NCBI GenBank assembly: GCA_963788965.1
Contig: CAWBIK010000005.1
Coordinates: forward strand, 1,426,001-1,490,000
DNA: 64,000 bases
Direction: 5' to 3'
From: QHXQ01 sp963788965
Lineage (GTDB): Bacteria; Acidobacteriota; Blastocatellia; Pyrinomonadales; Pyrinomonadaceae
Positions 47,363-57,440 of the stretch are shown one piece after another. The translations under genes were made by a program, and so were the position numbers. Every line of letters starts with the position of its first letter. Within the stretch, counting starts at the first letter, position 1. The notes beneath the pieces were generated by a model. The model searched no databases, was not told the origin of the DNA, and worked only from the letters and a program-made list of their open reading frames with translations.

Positions 47363-48303
47363 CGCGGCAGTTTTCCGGCCAAATTTCGGGGGCGCGGCTG
47401 CAATAGCGCGCTCTTATGCTATGTTTATGTTGTAACTGCTCTTTCGATGCGGGCGCAGAATTAAAGCGTGACAGCGGCGACGTGTTCATGTTACCGTGCG
47501 GCCGTTCTGATCGCTCTTTTGAATTACATCAAGTGGGGTCGCAGTCGCTCTCATGAGCGCACCCACCCCGCCCGACACACGGACTGCACGTCTTAGCTAC
47601 GTGCCTCCGCGATGCCGGGAGCCGGCAACATCGGCTTTCCGTTACGTCGCCCGCACAAACCGACACAGGGCGCGCCTAAGCGCGCCCCTCGGTTCGATTG
47701 TGCGGGCGCTTTGTCGTTTAGGGCGTTAGTTGTTCTTTGCTGTTCGTAAAGAGAGACCGGCGGACACGGCCAAACTTGTCGAAGGGTCAACCGCGCCGCC
47801 CGGCCCGTCCGCTGACTTTGGTTTGCAGCGGGGCCGCAAGACTACTGTGCCGCTTAACGCAGGTCAAGTGAACCTTCCCCGCCTCTCAAACCAACCAGCA
47901 CTTTTTTAAGTTTCATCCGGTCGGCAGGTCTGCGCGATGGTGTTGTCTCATACGACATTGGGTGCTGGAGTTTTTTTGTTAAGTGTGCCCGTCCGCTGCG
48001 GTAACGTGGCCACGCGGTCGGCGTACCAGCGTCCGGCGCGACAACCAAATCGAGTTCTCCGAAGAGGGGGATTCATTGGAACAGGCTACGACCCTGTTCA
48101 CCAATGAATTCCCCTTTTGCCTTTTAGGCTCTTTTAACTTTCAGTTGGCGCTACCACCGCAGGAGTCCTGCGATGCCAGCTATCAACGTGTCGCCCAAGC
48201 GCCGCGATGGGCGAGAAAAGCTCCAACGTTCGTCGGTGTGGTAGCCGATGATCGTCGGGGCTTTTCGCATATGAGGAACTAACGCGGGAAGGAGAGCAGC
48301 ATA
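47363..48303. other. Non-coding region of the element rich in inverted repeats
   Basis: About 940 bases carry no convincing gene but several strong stem-loops. One nested palindrome spans 47648-47708 (arms of 11, 5 and 8 bases around a CTAA loop). Another spans about 48065-48114 (GGATTCATTGG against CCAATGAATTCC, then CCCCTTTT). Others occur near 47612-47634 and 47757-47812. The position just before the Prim-Pol gene suggests an origin, transfer site or regulatory RNA. Confidence 0.5.
47648..47708. repeat. Nested GC-rich palindrome
   Basis: CGCCCGCACAA (47648-47658) pairs with 47698-47708. ACCGA (47659-47663) pairs with TCGGT (47689-47693). GGGCGCGC (47668-47675) pairs with 47680-47687 around CTAA. 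The structure is 61 bases long. Confidence 0.8.
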
Positions 48304-50146
48304 ATGGCCGCCGCTTCATCTGCTCGCACACAAAGCACCAGTCTGGAAGATCGCGCTCGCTACCGCCGCCGCGACCACGCCAACATAGAGGCGATGCAGA
48401 ACCTTGTCATTGCTGCAATCTCGGTGAAGGGCCGCCGAAGCCTACACCTTAGCGCACCCTGAAGATGAAAAGCCGCCCGACTTCATTATGCCGCCGAAGG
48501 TGCGTCACATCATCAGTGCATTACAGGGCGCGCACGGCGGCGGGGCAATACCCTTTGAAGAATTCACCCGCGACTACCTGACTATCGGCGCGCAACTTCA
48601 GTTCACGGGCACGCAGACAGCCATCCGTGCCCGTGTCCGCAATTGGGTTGATGCGCTCTTAGCGTGGCAACTGCTCGTCGGCTACGAATTGATCAGCGTT
48701 GTCAAAGGCGGCGCAATCATTGGGCACGAGGCAGACGGCACGCCGATCCGCAAAGGCTCAACTTTCATTGACAACCTGAAACCGCATGCGGACGACGGCG
48801 TCACGCGCGCCCGCAACAGCAACCTCTGGTGTGGCAGCCAAGCACTAAACATCAAGGCGCACCCCGGTCGCGCACTGGCCGCTCAGGTCGAGTCTGTGGT
48901 TATGGCGCTGCCTCAAATCACGTCGGCGAATAACACAAGCGGCGAGAAGACAGGGCCGTTGCCACTGGATAAGTTTGAGGAACGGGCCGAGCAGCGCGTG
49001 TGCGCGAGCGTCGAGGCGGTCGCGGACAAGATAGAGCATCGTGGCGGCGACGCCGAGTTGTGGCTCGAAAAGCTAGAGGCTCAAATTAGTCGTATCCGGC
49101 AGTCACGCCGCAGGACTGTGCGCGCCCGCCGAGATTTTGCGTTCGATATTCTTGATGAGACGGACAGCGAGACAGATACCGACAGCGGGATGCTGTGTAA
49201 CAAAAACATTACACAGGCCACTGAAGAAAACGCGCCCGCGCAACAGGTTACGGAACAGCCGATCCGCACCATTGCCGATTTAGAGGCCGCTTCGATGCTT
49301 CAGGCGGCGCTCTTTTGGGCGCGCGATAATGACGTGCCGGTCTTTCCTCTACACTCAGCTTTTGATGGCATCTGCTCTTGCCCCGAAGGGTCTGAGTGCA
49401 AGAGGGCGGGCAAGCACCCGCTGACACGCAACGGACTGAAGGATGCAACAACGAACGAAAGACAAGTCCGTTTGTTCTGGACACAGCACCCGCACGCCAA
49501 CATCGGCGGGCGCATGGGCGGCGAGTTGCGCCTGTTCGCCGTGGACTCAGACCCGCGCCACGGCGGCGATCTGTCCTTACACGATCTGACCGAAGCGCAC
49601 GGCCCCGAATGGCTCGACACGTTGAACAACGGCACGGGCGGCAACGGCGATCACTTTCTCTATCACTACCCCGAAGACGTGGAGATTCGCAATTCAACCA
49701 GCAAGCTAGGGCCGGGCCTAGACGTGCGCGGCGAAGGTGGTTACATCGTGTTGCCGCCGAGCCTGCACGTCTCAGGCCGCGTCTATCGGTTAAAGAACAC
49801 AACGCCCGTGCGTGAGGCGTTGCCGTGGCTCATCGAAGCTTTAACGCGCGCCGCCGACGAAGCCCCGCCCGTGGCCTTGGACTTTCAAGAACGCAAGCCG
49901 CAATTAAATGTCGGCGGCATCATCCCCGAAGGGCAGCGCGACAATGAAGTGTTTCGGATCGGCTGTGGCATCTGGGGGCACGGCGCGGCGGCCGATCTGC
50001 CCGATCTCTATCAGCAACTTTTGAGCGTCCACGCGCGGTGCGAGGTCGGCGTTAAGCCGTTCACGGCGCGCGATGTGTGGGGCATTGCGGCCAACATCAC
50101 GCGGCGCTACCCGCGCGGCGTGCCGATTCAGGAGGGTGCAGCATGA
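48304..50146 (+). CDS. Prim-Pol (bifunctional primase/polymerase) replication protein, single-base frameshift
   Basis: The gene starts MAAASSARTQSTSLEDRARY at 48304. The frame breaks at a GGG run near 48436; with two G it continues VKAAEAYTLAHPEDEKPPDF into the long frame, giving about 613 aa. The N-terminal third has KVRHIISALQGAHGGG and helix-rich segments. The C-terminal half is a Prim-Pol domain: LFWARDNDVPVFPLHS, a CSCPEGSECKRAGKHPL segment, the acidic motif LFAVDSDPRHGGD, and GGNGDHFLYHYPE followed by GLDVRGEGGYIVLPPS. A primase C-terminal-like region ends it. Such proteins start replication of plasmids, phages and integrative elements. It is coupled to the next HTH gene by an ATGA overlap. 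Confidence 0.82.
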
Positions 50147-50493
50147 GCGCAGATAGGCTTAACGATGTGCTAGTGGACACGATGCGCGCGGTCGCACGCG
50201 AGGCTGTGGACGAGTTATTGCCGGGCGTGGTCGCACGCCAGTTACATACGGTCGAGCAGGTCGAGACTGACCAGACGCGGGAACTGCGCCGCATCTGCGC
50301 GCAGGAGTATCTGACCAAACGCGAGGCGGCACTGTTCCTTAATGTCAGCGAGAGTCACATAGACAATCTCATCAGCGACGACGCGACCTTTCCCGTGCAT
50401 AAGGTGGGCAATAAGAACGTGCGGTTCAGGCGCGTGGAGTTAATCGAATGGACGCGTGAGCAGGGTCGGCGCAGGCTGCGCGCCGCGAGTTAA
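50143..50493 (+). CDS. Helix-turn-helix (HTH_17, excisionase-type) protein
   Basis: The product is 116 aa. The ATG at 50143 overlaps the Prim-Pol stop. Residues 45-105 form an excisionase-type winged HTH (EYLTKREAALFLNVSESHID, then VHKVGNKNVRFRRVELIEWT). The N-terminal helix (DVLVDTMRAVAREAVDELLP) may dimerise. Lying just before the integrase, it is the better candidate for the element's recombination directionality factor; the similar gene at 45710 is an alternative. Confidence 0.78.
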   Translation: MSADRLNDVLVDTMRAVAREAVDELLPGVVARQLHTVEQVETDQTRELRRICAQEYLTKREAALFLNVSESHIDNLISDDATFPVHKVGNKNVRFRRVELIEWTREQGRRRLRAAS

Positions 50494-50580
50494 GAGAAAA
50501 GCCGTGACGGGCGCGCGCCTTCGGCATAGAATCTAGGCGCTGTCACCCGCACGGCTGCAACCCGGAAAGGGAAGACAGCA

Positions 50581-51666
50581 ATGGCAGTCTATCCGAGGGA
50601 CAAGAAAAAACGGGATCGTTGGTACTACAAATTCACGATCCGTGGTGTTACTTATAAGCGCGCTATCCCTGAAGCGCGCAACCAGCGGCAAGCCGAGCAG
50701 GTCGAACGCCAAGCAAGGCAAGCCGTGTTCGAGGGTACATACGGCAGACAGGCGGGCACGGAGAGTTTTACAAAGTTCGTGCATGAAATCTTCCTGCCGT
50801 GGACGCGCGAACACAAACGCTCCCATTACCACGACGCGCGGTTTGCTGAGGTCGCCTGCGCGTTCTTTCAGGGCAAGGCGTTTCGTGACATCTCACCGCT
50901 CTTGATCGAGAAGTTCAAACAGCAGCGGCGGGCTGAGATCACAACACACAAGAGACAGCGAAGCATGGCGACGGTGAACCGCGAGCTGGCGCAACTCGCA
51001 AGGATATTCAGCCTTGCCGTTGATTATGACTATTGGACGGAGAACCCATGCCGCAAGGTCAAGAAGTTTGCCGTTCACAACCGGAAAGAGCGGGTCGTGA
51101 CGGCCGACGAAGAGGCTTTACTGTTCGCTGCCTTTACAGATCGGCTCGCACGCTATCGCGCCATTCCGCAGCTTGCACTCTACACGGGTTTGCGGTTCGG
51201 CGAGATCATGGGCCTGCGCTGGCAGTATGTGGACTTCGTGGCGGGCACGATCTATGTCGCCCGCGAGACGTGCAAGACTAACCGGGCACGCACGCTGCCG
51301 ATGCACGCGCAGGCACGGGCGGCGCTCTTGGAACTTAGAGAACAAACAGGAGCGCGTGAGCGTGTGCTTGACGCGCGAGGCTATAGCAAGGTGATGATTG
51401 GCGACATGCTCAGACAGGCGGCCGATTCGGTTGGACTAACTGACGTGACCATGCACACCATGCGGCACACCTTCGCCACGCGGTTGAAGGATGCGGGCAT
51501 TGGCCCGTTCACGGTGCGTGATCTGTTGGGCCACGCCACCATTCGGATGACTGATTACTACACGCACGCGACACCGGAGACGATGCGGCGCGGCGTGGAA
51601 GCTTTGACCGGCGCGGCCGATGTAAGTACCAGAATCGTTCCAGTAGCGCGCCGACAGATCGCGTGA
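50581..51666 (+). CDS. int: Tyrosine recombinase/phage-type integrase
   Basis: The product is 361 aa; the ATG at 50581 follows GGAAAGGG. The N-terminal strands (KRDRWYYKFTIRGVTYKRAI) resemble an AP2-like arm-binding domain, followed by a SAM-like core-binding domain (ATVNRELAQLARIFSLAVDY). The catalytic residues are Arg205 in TGLRFGEIMGL, His292-x-x-Arg295 in HTMRHTFATRL, His318 in LLGHATIRM and the nucleophile Tyr327 in DYYTHAT. All are intact, so integration and excision should be possible. The gene ends about 60 bases before the proposed attR, the usual position. Confidence 0.93.
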   Translation: MAVYPRDKKKRDRWYYKFTIRGVTYKRAIPEARNQRQAEQVERQARQAVFEGTYGRQAGTESFTKFVHEIFLPWTREHKRSHYHDARFAEVACAFFQGKAFRDISPLLIEKFKQQRRAEITTHKRQRSMATVNRELAQLARIFSLAVDYDYWTENPCRKVKKFAVHNRKERVVTADEEALLFAAFTDRLARYRAIPQLALYTGLRFGEIMGLRWQYVDFVAGTIYVARETCKTNRARTLPMHAQARAALLELREQTGARERVLDARGYSKVMIGDMLRQAADSVGLTDVTMHTMRHTFATRLKDAGIGPFTVRDLLGHATIRMTDYYTHATPETMRRGVEALTGAADVSTRIVPVARRQIA

Positions 51667-52032
51667 AGTGTCTGCAAGTCATTGCAGATACAACAGGTGA
51701 GCCTCACCGGGATTATCTTTCGTTTTATCTTATCATCATAAAAAATAAGAACGCGCGGTTGCGTTTCTCAGAGTTCACACCCATGCGGCGCGTCCCGCCG
51801 ACGAAGTAATCCGCATAAACACAGGCCATTCGTGCGAGTGACCGATAGGCGGCATGCCCGTTGCCGTGGTCGGTGGGCAGAGCCATGCGCCGCTGGCTCC
51901 CTCGATTGCTGCACTGCCGGATGTCAACCGCCGCCTTGTCGGGCATCGAGCACCGTTGATCGCGCGATCACCGGGGCAGAGGCGCAGCCCTTAAGCAAGC
52001 AACCCCAGCTAACACTTCGTGGGAGGATTAAG
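51667..52032. other. Right element end and upstream region of the first Oar gene
   Basis: About 366 bases without a gene. They hold the proposed attR at 51723-51750 and the leader of the downstream receptor gene. The part to the right of the CTTATCAT core matches the region upstream of the second Oar gene over CATAAAAAATAAGA. Confidence 0.5.
51723..51750. other. Proposed right attachment site (attR)
   Basis: TTTTATCTTATCAT at 51723-51736 matches TTTTGTCTTATCAT at attL (33052-33065) with one difference. To the right, CATAAAAAATAAGA (51737-51750) is identical to 57171-57184. The crossover core is thus within CTTATCAT. Confidence 0.6.
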
Positions 52033-55000
52033 ATGAAACGGTTTCTATATAGCAGCACGGGCACACTCATGCTGCTGGCGTTGCTGTGCCTCGGCGCGCA
52101 CGGTCAAGGGCCGACCGGCGCGCTCACGGGCACGGTGGTCGATCAGCAGAACGCGGTCGTCGCCAACGCCAGTGTGGTCGTGCGCAGCAATGCCACCGGC
52201 CAAGAGTTCACTACGCAGACATCCGACAACGGCACGTTCAATGTGCCATCGCTCGCCAGCGGCGAGTACACCGTGAACATCACGGCGCAAGGCTTCAAGC
52301 AGGCCGTCTTGCAGAACGTCAAAGTGGTCGTGGGCACACCGTCGAGCGTCAACGTGGCGCTTGAGATCGGCGCGGTCAGCGACACGATCACGATCACGGC
52401 CGCGGGCGGCGAGTTATTACAAACACAATCGCAGACCGTCGGCACGACCATCACGGGTCGCCAGATCACAGATCAGCCGCAAGCTTCGCGCGATGCGCTC
52501 GATCTGGTGACGCTGCTGCCCGGCGTGCAGACCACAGGCCGGCCGCGCACGTCGCACGTCAACGGCTTGCCGCACGGTGCGCTCAACATCACTATTGATG
52601 GCGCGAACGTGCAGGACAACTTGATCAAGTCGGGCGACGGTTTCTTCACCTTCGTCCGCCCGCGCGTCGATGCCATTGACGAAGTAACAGTTTCAACAGC
52701 CACGCCCGGTGCGGAATCATCCGGCACGGGCGCGGTGCAGATCAAGTTCATCACGCGCGCCGGCACGAACGACTTGACCGGCAGCGCCTACTGGTATCAC
52801 CGCGAGCCGACGCTTTCGGCCAACTATTATTTCCGCAACCGCGACTTGCAGCCCCGGCCCGGCGAAACGAAAGTGCGCCCCGACCGCGTGCTCTTGAATC
52901 AGTTCGGCTTGCGCGCAGGTGGTCCGGTCCGCATCCCGTGGGTCTATGACGGGCGCAACAAGGCGTTCTTCTTCGTCAACTACGAAGAGTTCCACATCCC
53001 TGAGACGCAACTGCGCCAGCGCAACGTTTTCAACACGAACGTCTTCGGCGGCACGACACCGGGCAACTTCCAATACACCGCAGGCGGCACGACGCGCACG
53101 GTCAACCTGCTCGCGCTCGCCGCGGCCAACGGTCAGACCGCCACGCTCGATCCAACCGTGTCGAGCGCCTTGACGACGATCCGCGGCCTCTTGAACGGCG
53201 GCTCGCTCGGCGCGTCCACGTTCTCGCCGAACCTGCAACAGTTCAGCTACACGGCGCAAGGCGGCCAGGATCGTTACTTCCCGACCGTGCGCTTCGACTA
53301 CAACCTGACGAACAATCATCACATCGAGAACATCTGGAACTATCAGCGGTTCACGGGCAAGCCCGTTGACTTCCTGAACTTCACCGACCCGTCCTTCCCC
53401 GGCGCAACCAACTTCGGCGGGCAGGACTCGCATCGCTTCTCGAACACGACGGCGTTGCGTTCGACGCTCGCCTCGAACATCGTCAACGAGGCGCGGTTCA
53501 GTTTGACGGGCGGCAATAGTCTGTTCCTCGCCAACGTCAACGGCGCACAGTTCGCCAATCAGGGCGGCTTCCATCTGGCGTTCAGCGATAGCTGCTGCGG
53601 CGCAATCGGGCTGGCCACGCCCGGCGCGAGCGCCAACCTGTTGACCGACCTGACCGCGAACACTTTCCCCGGCGGCTTCTTGAACGGCAACTTCGGCAAC
53701 TCGTCGAGCCGCCGCAACACGCCGACCAAAGATTTCAGCGACACGTTGACGTGGATCAGGGGCAGTCACACGTTCAACTTCGGCGGCACGATCACGCAGA
53801 TCAACTCGTACCAGCAAGCCTTGAACGAGATCGTGCCCAGCGTCTATTTCGGCATCGCCGAAACCGACCCGGCGAACGACCTCTTTGATCCGAGCAGTGC
53901 GCTCGCGCAAGCCGCTTTCCCCGGCGCATCCGACGCGCAGTTGGCCGAAGCCGCGCAGATCTATTCGATCCTGACCGGGCGCGTGACCGCCTTAGCCAAG
54001 ACGGCCTACAACGACGAAGGCCGGTTTGCCATCGAAGGACCGCAGACGACCCGCTTCCGCCAACGCGAGTTCGGCGTCTTCGTGCAGGACTCTTGGCGCT
54101 ATCGCCCGAACCTGACCTTGAACTACGGGCTGCGCTGGGAACCGCAACAAGCGCCCGTCACGCTCAACTCGACCTTCACGCGCACGACCAAAGACAGCTT
54201 GTTCGGCGTGTCGGGGGCGAATCGCCTCTTCCAACCGGGCGTGCCCGCAGGGGCGACGCCGACGCAGTTCGTGCAGTACAACCCCGGCGACAAGATTTAT
54301 AAGACCGACTGGAACAACCTCGCGCCGTCCGTGGGCTTCGCTTACAGTCCCGATTGGAAGTCGGGGCTGTTGCATCGCGCCTTCGGTAATGGCGGGCAGA
54401 GCGTGATCCGTGGCGGTGGTTCTATCGCCTTCGTCCGCGAGGGCTTGTCGGCCGTCATCACGCCGACGCAGAACAATCCGGGCGGCGTGCTCGATCTCTC
54501 TTTGGTCGCAGAGGCCAACTTGGCGGCCGGCAGCCTGCTGCGCGACCGCGCTTCGTTCCCAAGCGTGACCCCGCCCGCCAGCCCGACCTTCCCGATCACG
54601 GGCGGCTTGCAAGACACGCTCTCCGGCTTCGATCCGAACTTCAAGACCGGCTACGTCGGTTCGTGGACGCTCGGCTTCCAGCGCGAGTTGACGAAGGACA
54701 TGGTCTTCGAGGCGCGCTACGTCGGCACGCGCGGCATCAACCTGCTGCGGCGCTATTCGCTTAACGAAGTCAACACCATCGAGAACGGCATCGCGCAAGA
54801 GTTCCGTTTGGCGCAGCAGAACTTGTTGGCGAACCGCGCGGCCGGGTCGCGGCAACAACTTCCGCTTCTTCGGTGCGGGCACGGGCACGAACCCGCTGCC
54901 GTTGCTGTTGCAACTGTTCACGGGGCGGAGCAACGCGGCGCTCAACCCGAACACCGCGGCGAACTACACTTCGAGCAGCTTTGCCAGCGGCACTTTCATC

Positions 55001-56041
55001 GGTCAACTCGTCCCGACCAGCAACAACGTCATCGGCTTCGCCACGAGTCTCGCCACGACCGGCGCGTTCCTCGATAACGGCGTCGCGGCGGGCTTGCCCG
55101 TCAACTTCTTCCAGGTCAATCCGGATGCGCGCTTCGGCAACGTCCTGCTCTCCGACAACGGGCAGCACACGTACTACGACGCCGTTCAGATCGAACTGCG
55201 GCGGCGACTCTCGCAAGGGCTGTTGCTGCAAGCGAACTACACCTTCTCGAAGTCGCAAGGCAATGTCTTCGCGGCCTCGACCGGCAACCAGCAGACCGGC
55301 TTCGTCAACTACGTGACGTTGCGCGACACGAGCCTGAGCAAGAGCTACTCGCCCTTCAACGTGACGCATGCGTTCAAGGTCAACTGGATTTACGAGTTGC
55401 CCTTCGGGCGCGGGCGCATGTTCGGCAGCGGCGTGAACGGCTTTGTGGATCGCGTGATCGGCGGTTGGGAATGGCACGGCACGACGCGCGTGCAATCAGG
55501 GCGGCCGTTCCGCTTGGGCAACGTGCAACTCGTCGGCATGACGGCTAAGGAACTGGAAGAGGCCGTCGAGATTCGCAAAGGCAACGGCGTCGTCTTCTTC
55601 CTGCCCGACGACATCATCCTGAACACGCGCCGCGCCTTCAACACATCGGCCACCGATCCGTCCGGCTATTCGGCGCTCGGCGTGCCGACGGGTCGCTTCA
55701 TCGCGCCGCCGGGCTACGGCGGTTGCCAGCAGCGGTTCGCGGGCGAGTGCGGCTTCAGCCAACTCGTGGTGCATGGCCCGCGCTTCGTGCGCGTGGACAT
55801 GAGCCTCGTCAAGAAGATCAGATTCACGGAACGCACCAATCTTGAGTTGCGCGGCGAGTTCCTGAACGCGATCAATAACATCAACTTCTTCGTCGGCGGC
55901 GCGGCGTCAAGCGACGTGGCGGCCGTGACCAACTTCAATAACGCCGCCTTCGGCACGACGAATCAAGCTTATCAGGACACTTCGACGACCAACGATCCGG
56001 GCGGCCGGCTCGTGCAGTTCGTCATCCGCTTCAACTTCTAA
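52033..56041 (+). CDS. Oar-like TonB-dependent-receptor-type outer-membrane protein, single-base frameshift
   Basis: The ATG at 52033 follows GGGAGG. A signal peptide ends near GAHGQ. Next is a carboxypeptidase-regulatory-like domain (GALTGTVVDQQNAVVANASV, then VNITAQGFKQ), a plug-like domain (LDLVTLLPGVQTTGRPRTSH, NITIDGANVQDN) and a long beta-barrel. The frame breaks near 54847; removing a T gives NRAAGRGNNFRFFGAGTG and the barrel continues to the terminal strand LVQFVIRFNF at 56041, about 1335 aa. The final Phe is typical of outer-membrane barrels. Oar-like proteins are large TonB-type transporters abundant in acidobacteria; cargo is unknown (peptides, glycans or adhesion are proposed). 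Its promoter region appears to have been split by the element. Confidence 0.88.
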
Positions 56042-56100
56042 CCCGACCCCGGCACGGCGGGCGCGAGGTGCTACTTCAAGACCCCACGCTCGCCCGTCGG

Positions 56101-56179
56101 CTTTGCGCCTCCACCGTCTTTGCGTGAGATTCATACCGATACAAACTACTGCTCACGCAAAGGCGCTGGAGGCGCAAAG
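56101..56179. repeat. Nested palindrome of CTTTGCGCCTCCA type
   Basis: CTTTGCGCCTCCA (56101-56113) pairs with 56167-56179, and CTTTGCGTGAG (56118-56128) pairs with 56152-56162. It follows the first Oar gene and probably ends its transcript. Confidence 0.85.
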
Positions 56180-56237
56180 GCAAAGGACGCCGCGCGACTT
56201 TGGCCGCGCACACTCAAACCAGACCTCGTGCAAGATC

Positions 56238-56978
56238 ATGCCTAGAGCAATCATCATTCTCTTTATCAGTTGTCTATGCGCGCTGACCGTGGGCGCGCAA
56301 AAGCCCGTCAAGAGTTGGACGGAGTGGGACAAGAAGGACGCCGACAAGATTCTCAACAACTCGCCGTGGGGGCAGACGCAGATCGAAACCGACGTGTCCG
56401 AGATGTTCTTCACGCCGCAAGCCGATCCGCGTCTTGCGGGCAAGAAGGCGCAGGACACGCTCGCGGCGCGCAACGAACGCGGCGGCGCGGCCAATCAAGC
56501 AACCAGCGTCAAGTATCACATACGCTTCTTGAGCGCACGCCCTGTGCGGCAAGCCTACGCGCGCACGATGATGCTCGCGCAAAAGGAACGCAGCACAGAG
56601 TTGGGCGCGTACCTGCAACAGTTCGTCACCGCGCGCTCGGCGCAGTACATCATCGTCGCCGTCGATTTCGAGGCGGCCGATCAACGCTACGCCCGCGCCG
56701 TCATGCAAGACTTCAACAGCGCGATCACGGACACGCTCAAGAACGACACTTACCTTGAACGCAAAGACGGCAAGCGCGTCTTTCTCGCCGGCTACGCGCC
56801 GCCCGGCACGGACGGCCTCGGCGCGAAATTTCTTTTCCCGCGCCAGCTAGACGAGCAGCCCTTTCTCGCCGGCCCCCACGACGAAGTGCGCTTCTTCTCC
56901 GCCCTCAGCAAAAAGATCAATCTCAACATGCGCTTCAAACTGGCCGACATGATCTACGACGGCCAGTTGGAATATTAA
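56238..56978 (+). CDS. Secreted hypothetical protein
   Basis: The product is 246 aa. The ATG at 56238 starts a signal peptide (AIIILFISCLCALTVGAQ). The mature protein begins KPVKSWTEWDKKDADKILNN, then SPWGQTQIETDVSEMFF, and later RPVRQAYARTMMLAQKE and YIIVAVDFEA. It is partly helical with no catalytic motif that I recognise. I recall similar SPWGQTQ-containing proteins from acidobacteria without known function. Placed between two Oar-like genes, it may take part in envelope assembly or be a cargo-related lipoprotein; the Cys in ISCLCAL does not form a clear lipobox. Confidence 0.65.
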   Translation: MPRAIIILFISCLCALTVGAQKPVKSWTEWDKKDADKILNNSPWGQTQIETDVSEMFFTPQADPRLAGKKAQDTLAARNERGGAANQATSVKYHIRFLSARPVRQAYARTMMLAQKERSTELGAYLQQFVTARSAQYIIVAVDFEAADQRYARAVMQDFNSAITDTLKNDTYLERKDGKRVFLAGYAPPGTDGLGAKFLFPRQLDEQPFLAGPHDEVRFFSALSKKINLNMRFKLADMIYDGQLEY

Positions 56979-57000
56979 GCCGCACTAACAATCTCAAGCA

Positions 57001-57100
57001 CGAAGACGCGAAGGACAACGATGAAGTGTGAAATGATGAATAACGAATAGCTTGCCTGTCATTCATCATCCATTGTTCATCATTAACCTTCGCGTCTTCG
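57001..57100. repeat. Nested palindrome of CGAAGACGCGAAGG type
   Basis: CGAAGACGCGAAGG (57001-57014) pairs perfectly with 57087-57100. Inside are AATGATGAA and TTCATCAT units as in the other intergenic palindromes. Confidence 0.85.
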
Positions 57101-57139
57101 TCTCTTGTTGGTTAATGCTATTTGCGCGTTCACATAACA

Positions 57140-57184
57140 CGCCGAAATATTATTCACTCTGCCTTATCATCATAAAAAATAAGA
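57140..57184. other. Paralogous uninterrupted att-like site
   Basis: The left 31 bases match 33035-33065 (25 of 31) and the right part CTTATCATCATAAA onwards matches 51729-51750. It thus looks like the joined form of the two element junctions. It may also be a conserved regulatory site about 270 bases upstream of the receptor start. Confidence 0.6.
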
Positions 57185-57309
57185 CCGCCCCATCCGAAGA
57201 TCGCAAGATTGCTGCGCCCACGCCCGCCACGCCCGCGCACAACTAACGCCGCCTCAGTCGTTTAATCAATCAAGCCCGTACCCGGCACGCTCGTTGCCCA
57301 AGCACACGC

Positions 57310-57403
57310 TTGAGAGTTGGCCGGGCGCGTGCCTTTGCGCCGCAACGCCCCGCCAAACCCGCACCACTTGCGCGCGCCAACCGTGCGCCCGGCCAACTCT
57401 CAA
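57310..57403 (+). promoter_or_regulatory. Long leader hairpin upstream of the second Oar gene
   Basis: Perfect 19-base arms at 57310-57328 (TTGAGAGTTGGCCGGGCGC) and 57385-57403 enclose a 56-base loop. The hairpin ends 21 bases before the ribosome site. It has no T-tract, so it may act in RNA stability, as a protein-binding site or as a mobile repeat. An equivalent was not found before the first Oar gene. Confidence 0.7.
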
Positions 57404-57440
57404 CCGGATTCGATTGCTTGCGATGGAGGTTATCTTTTAT

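Larger units (their letters stand above)
56979..57440. other. Leader region of the second Oar gene
   Basis: About 460 bases with three structures: a palindrome at 57001-57100, the uninterrupted att-like site at 57140-57184, and a long hairpin at 57310-57403. The ribosome site GGAGG lies at 57425-57429. No gene is visible. Confidence 0.6.

Noticed and set aside
47648..47708. Compact nested palindrome as a possible tRNA
   Set aside because: It is a single nested stem without cloverleaf arms, T-loop or CCA end; no tRNA feature is visible.
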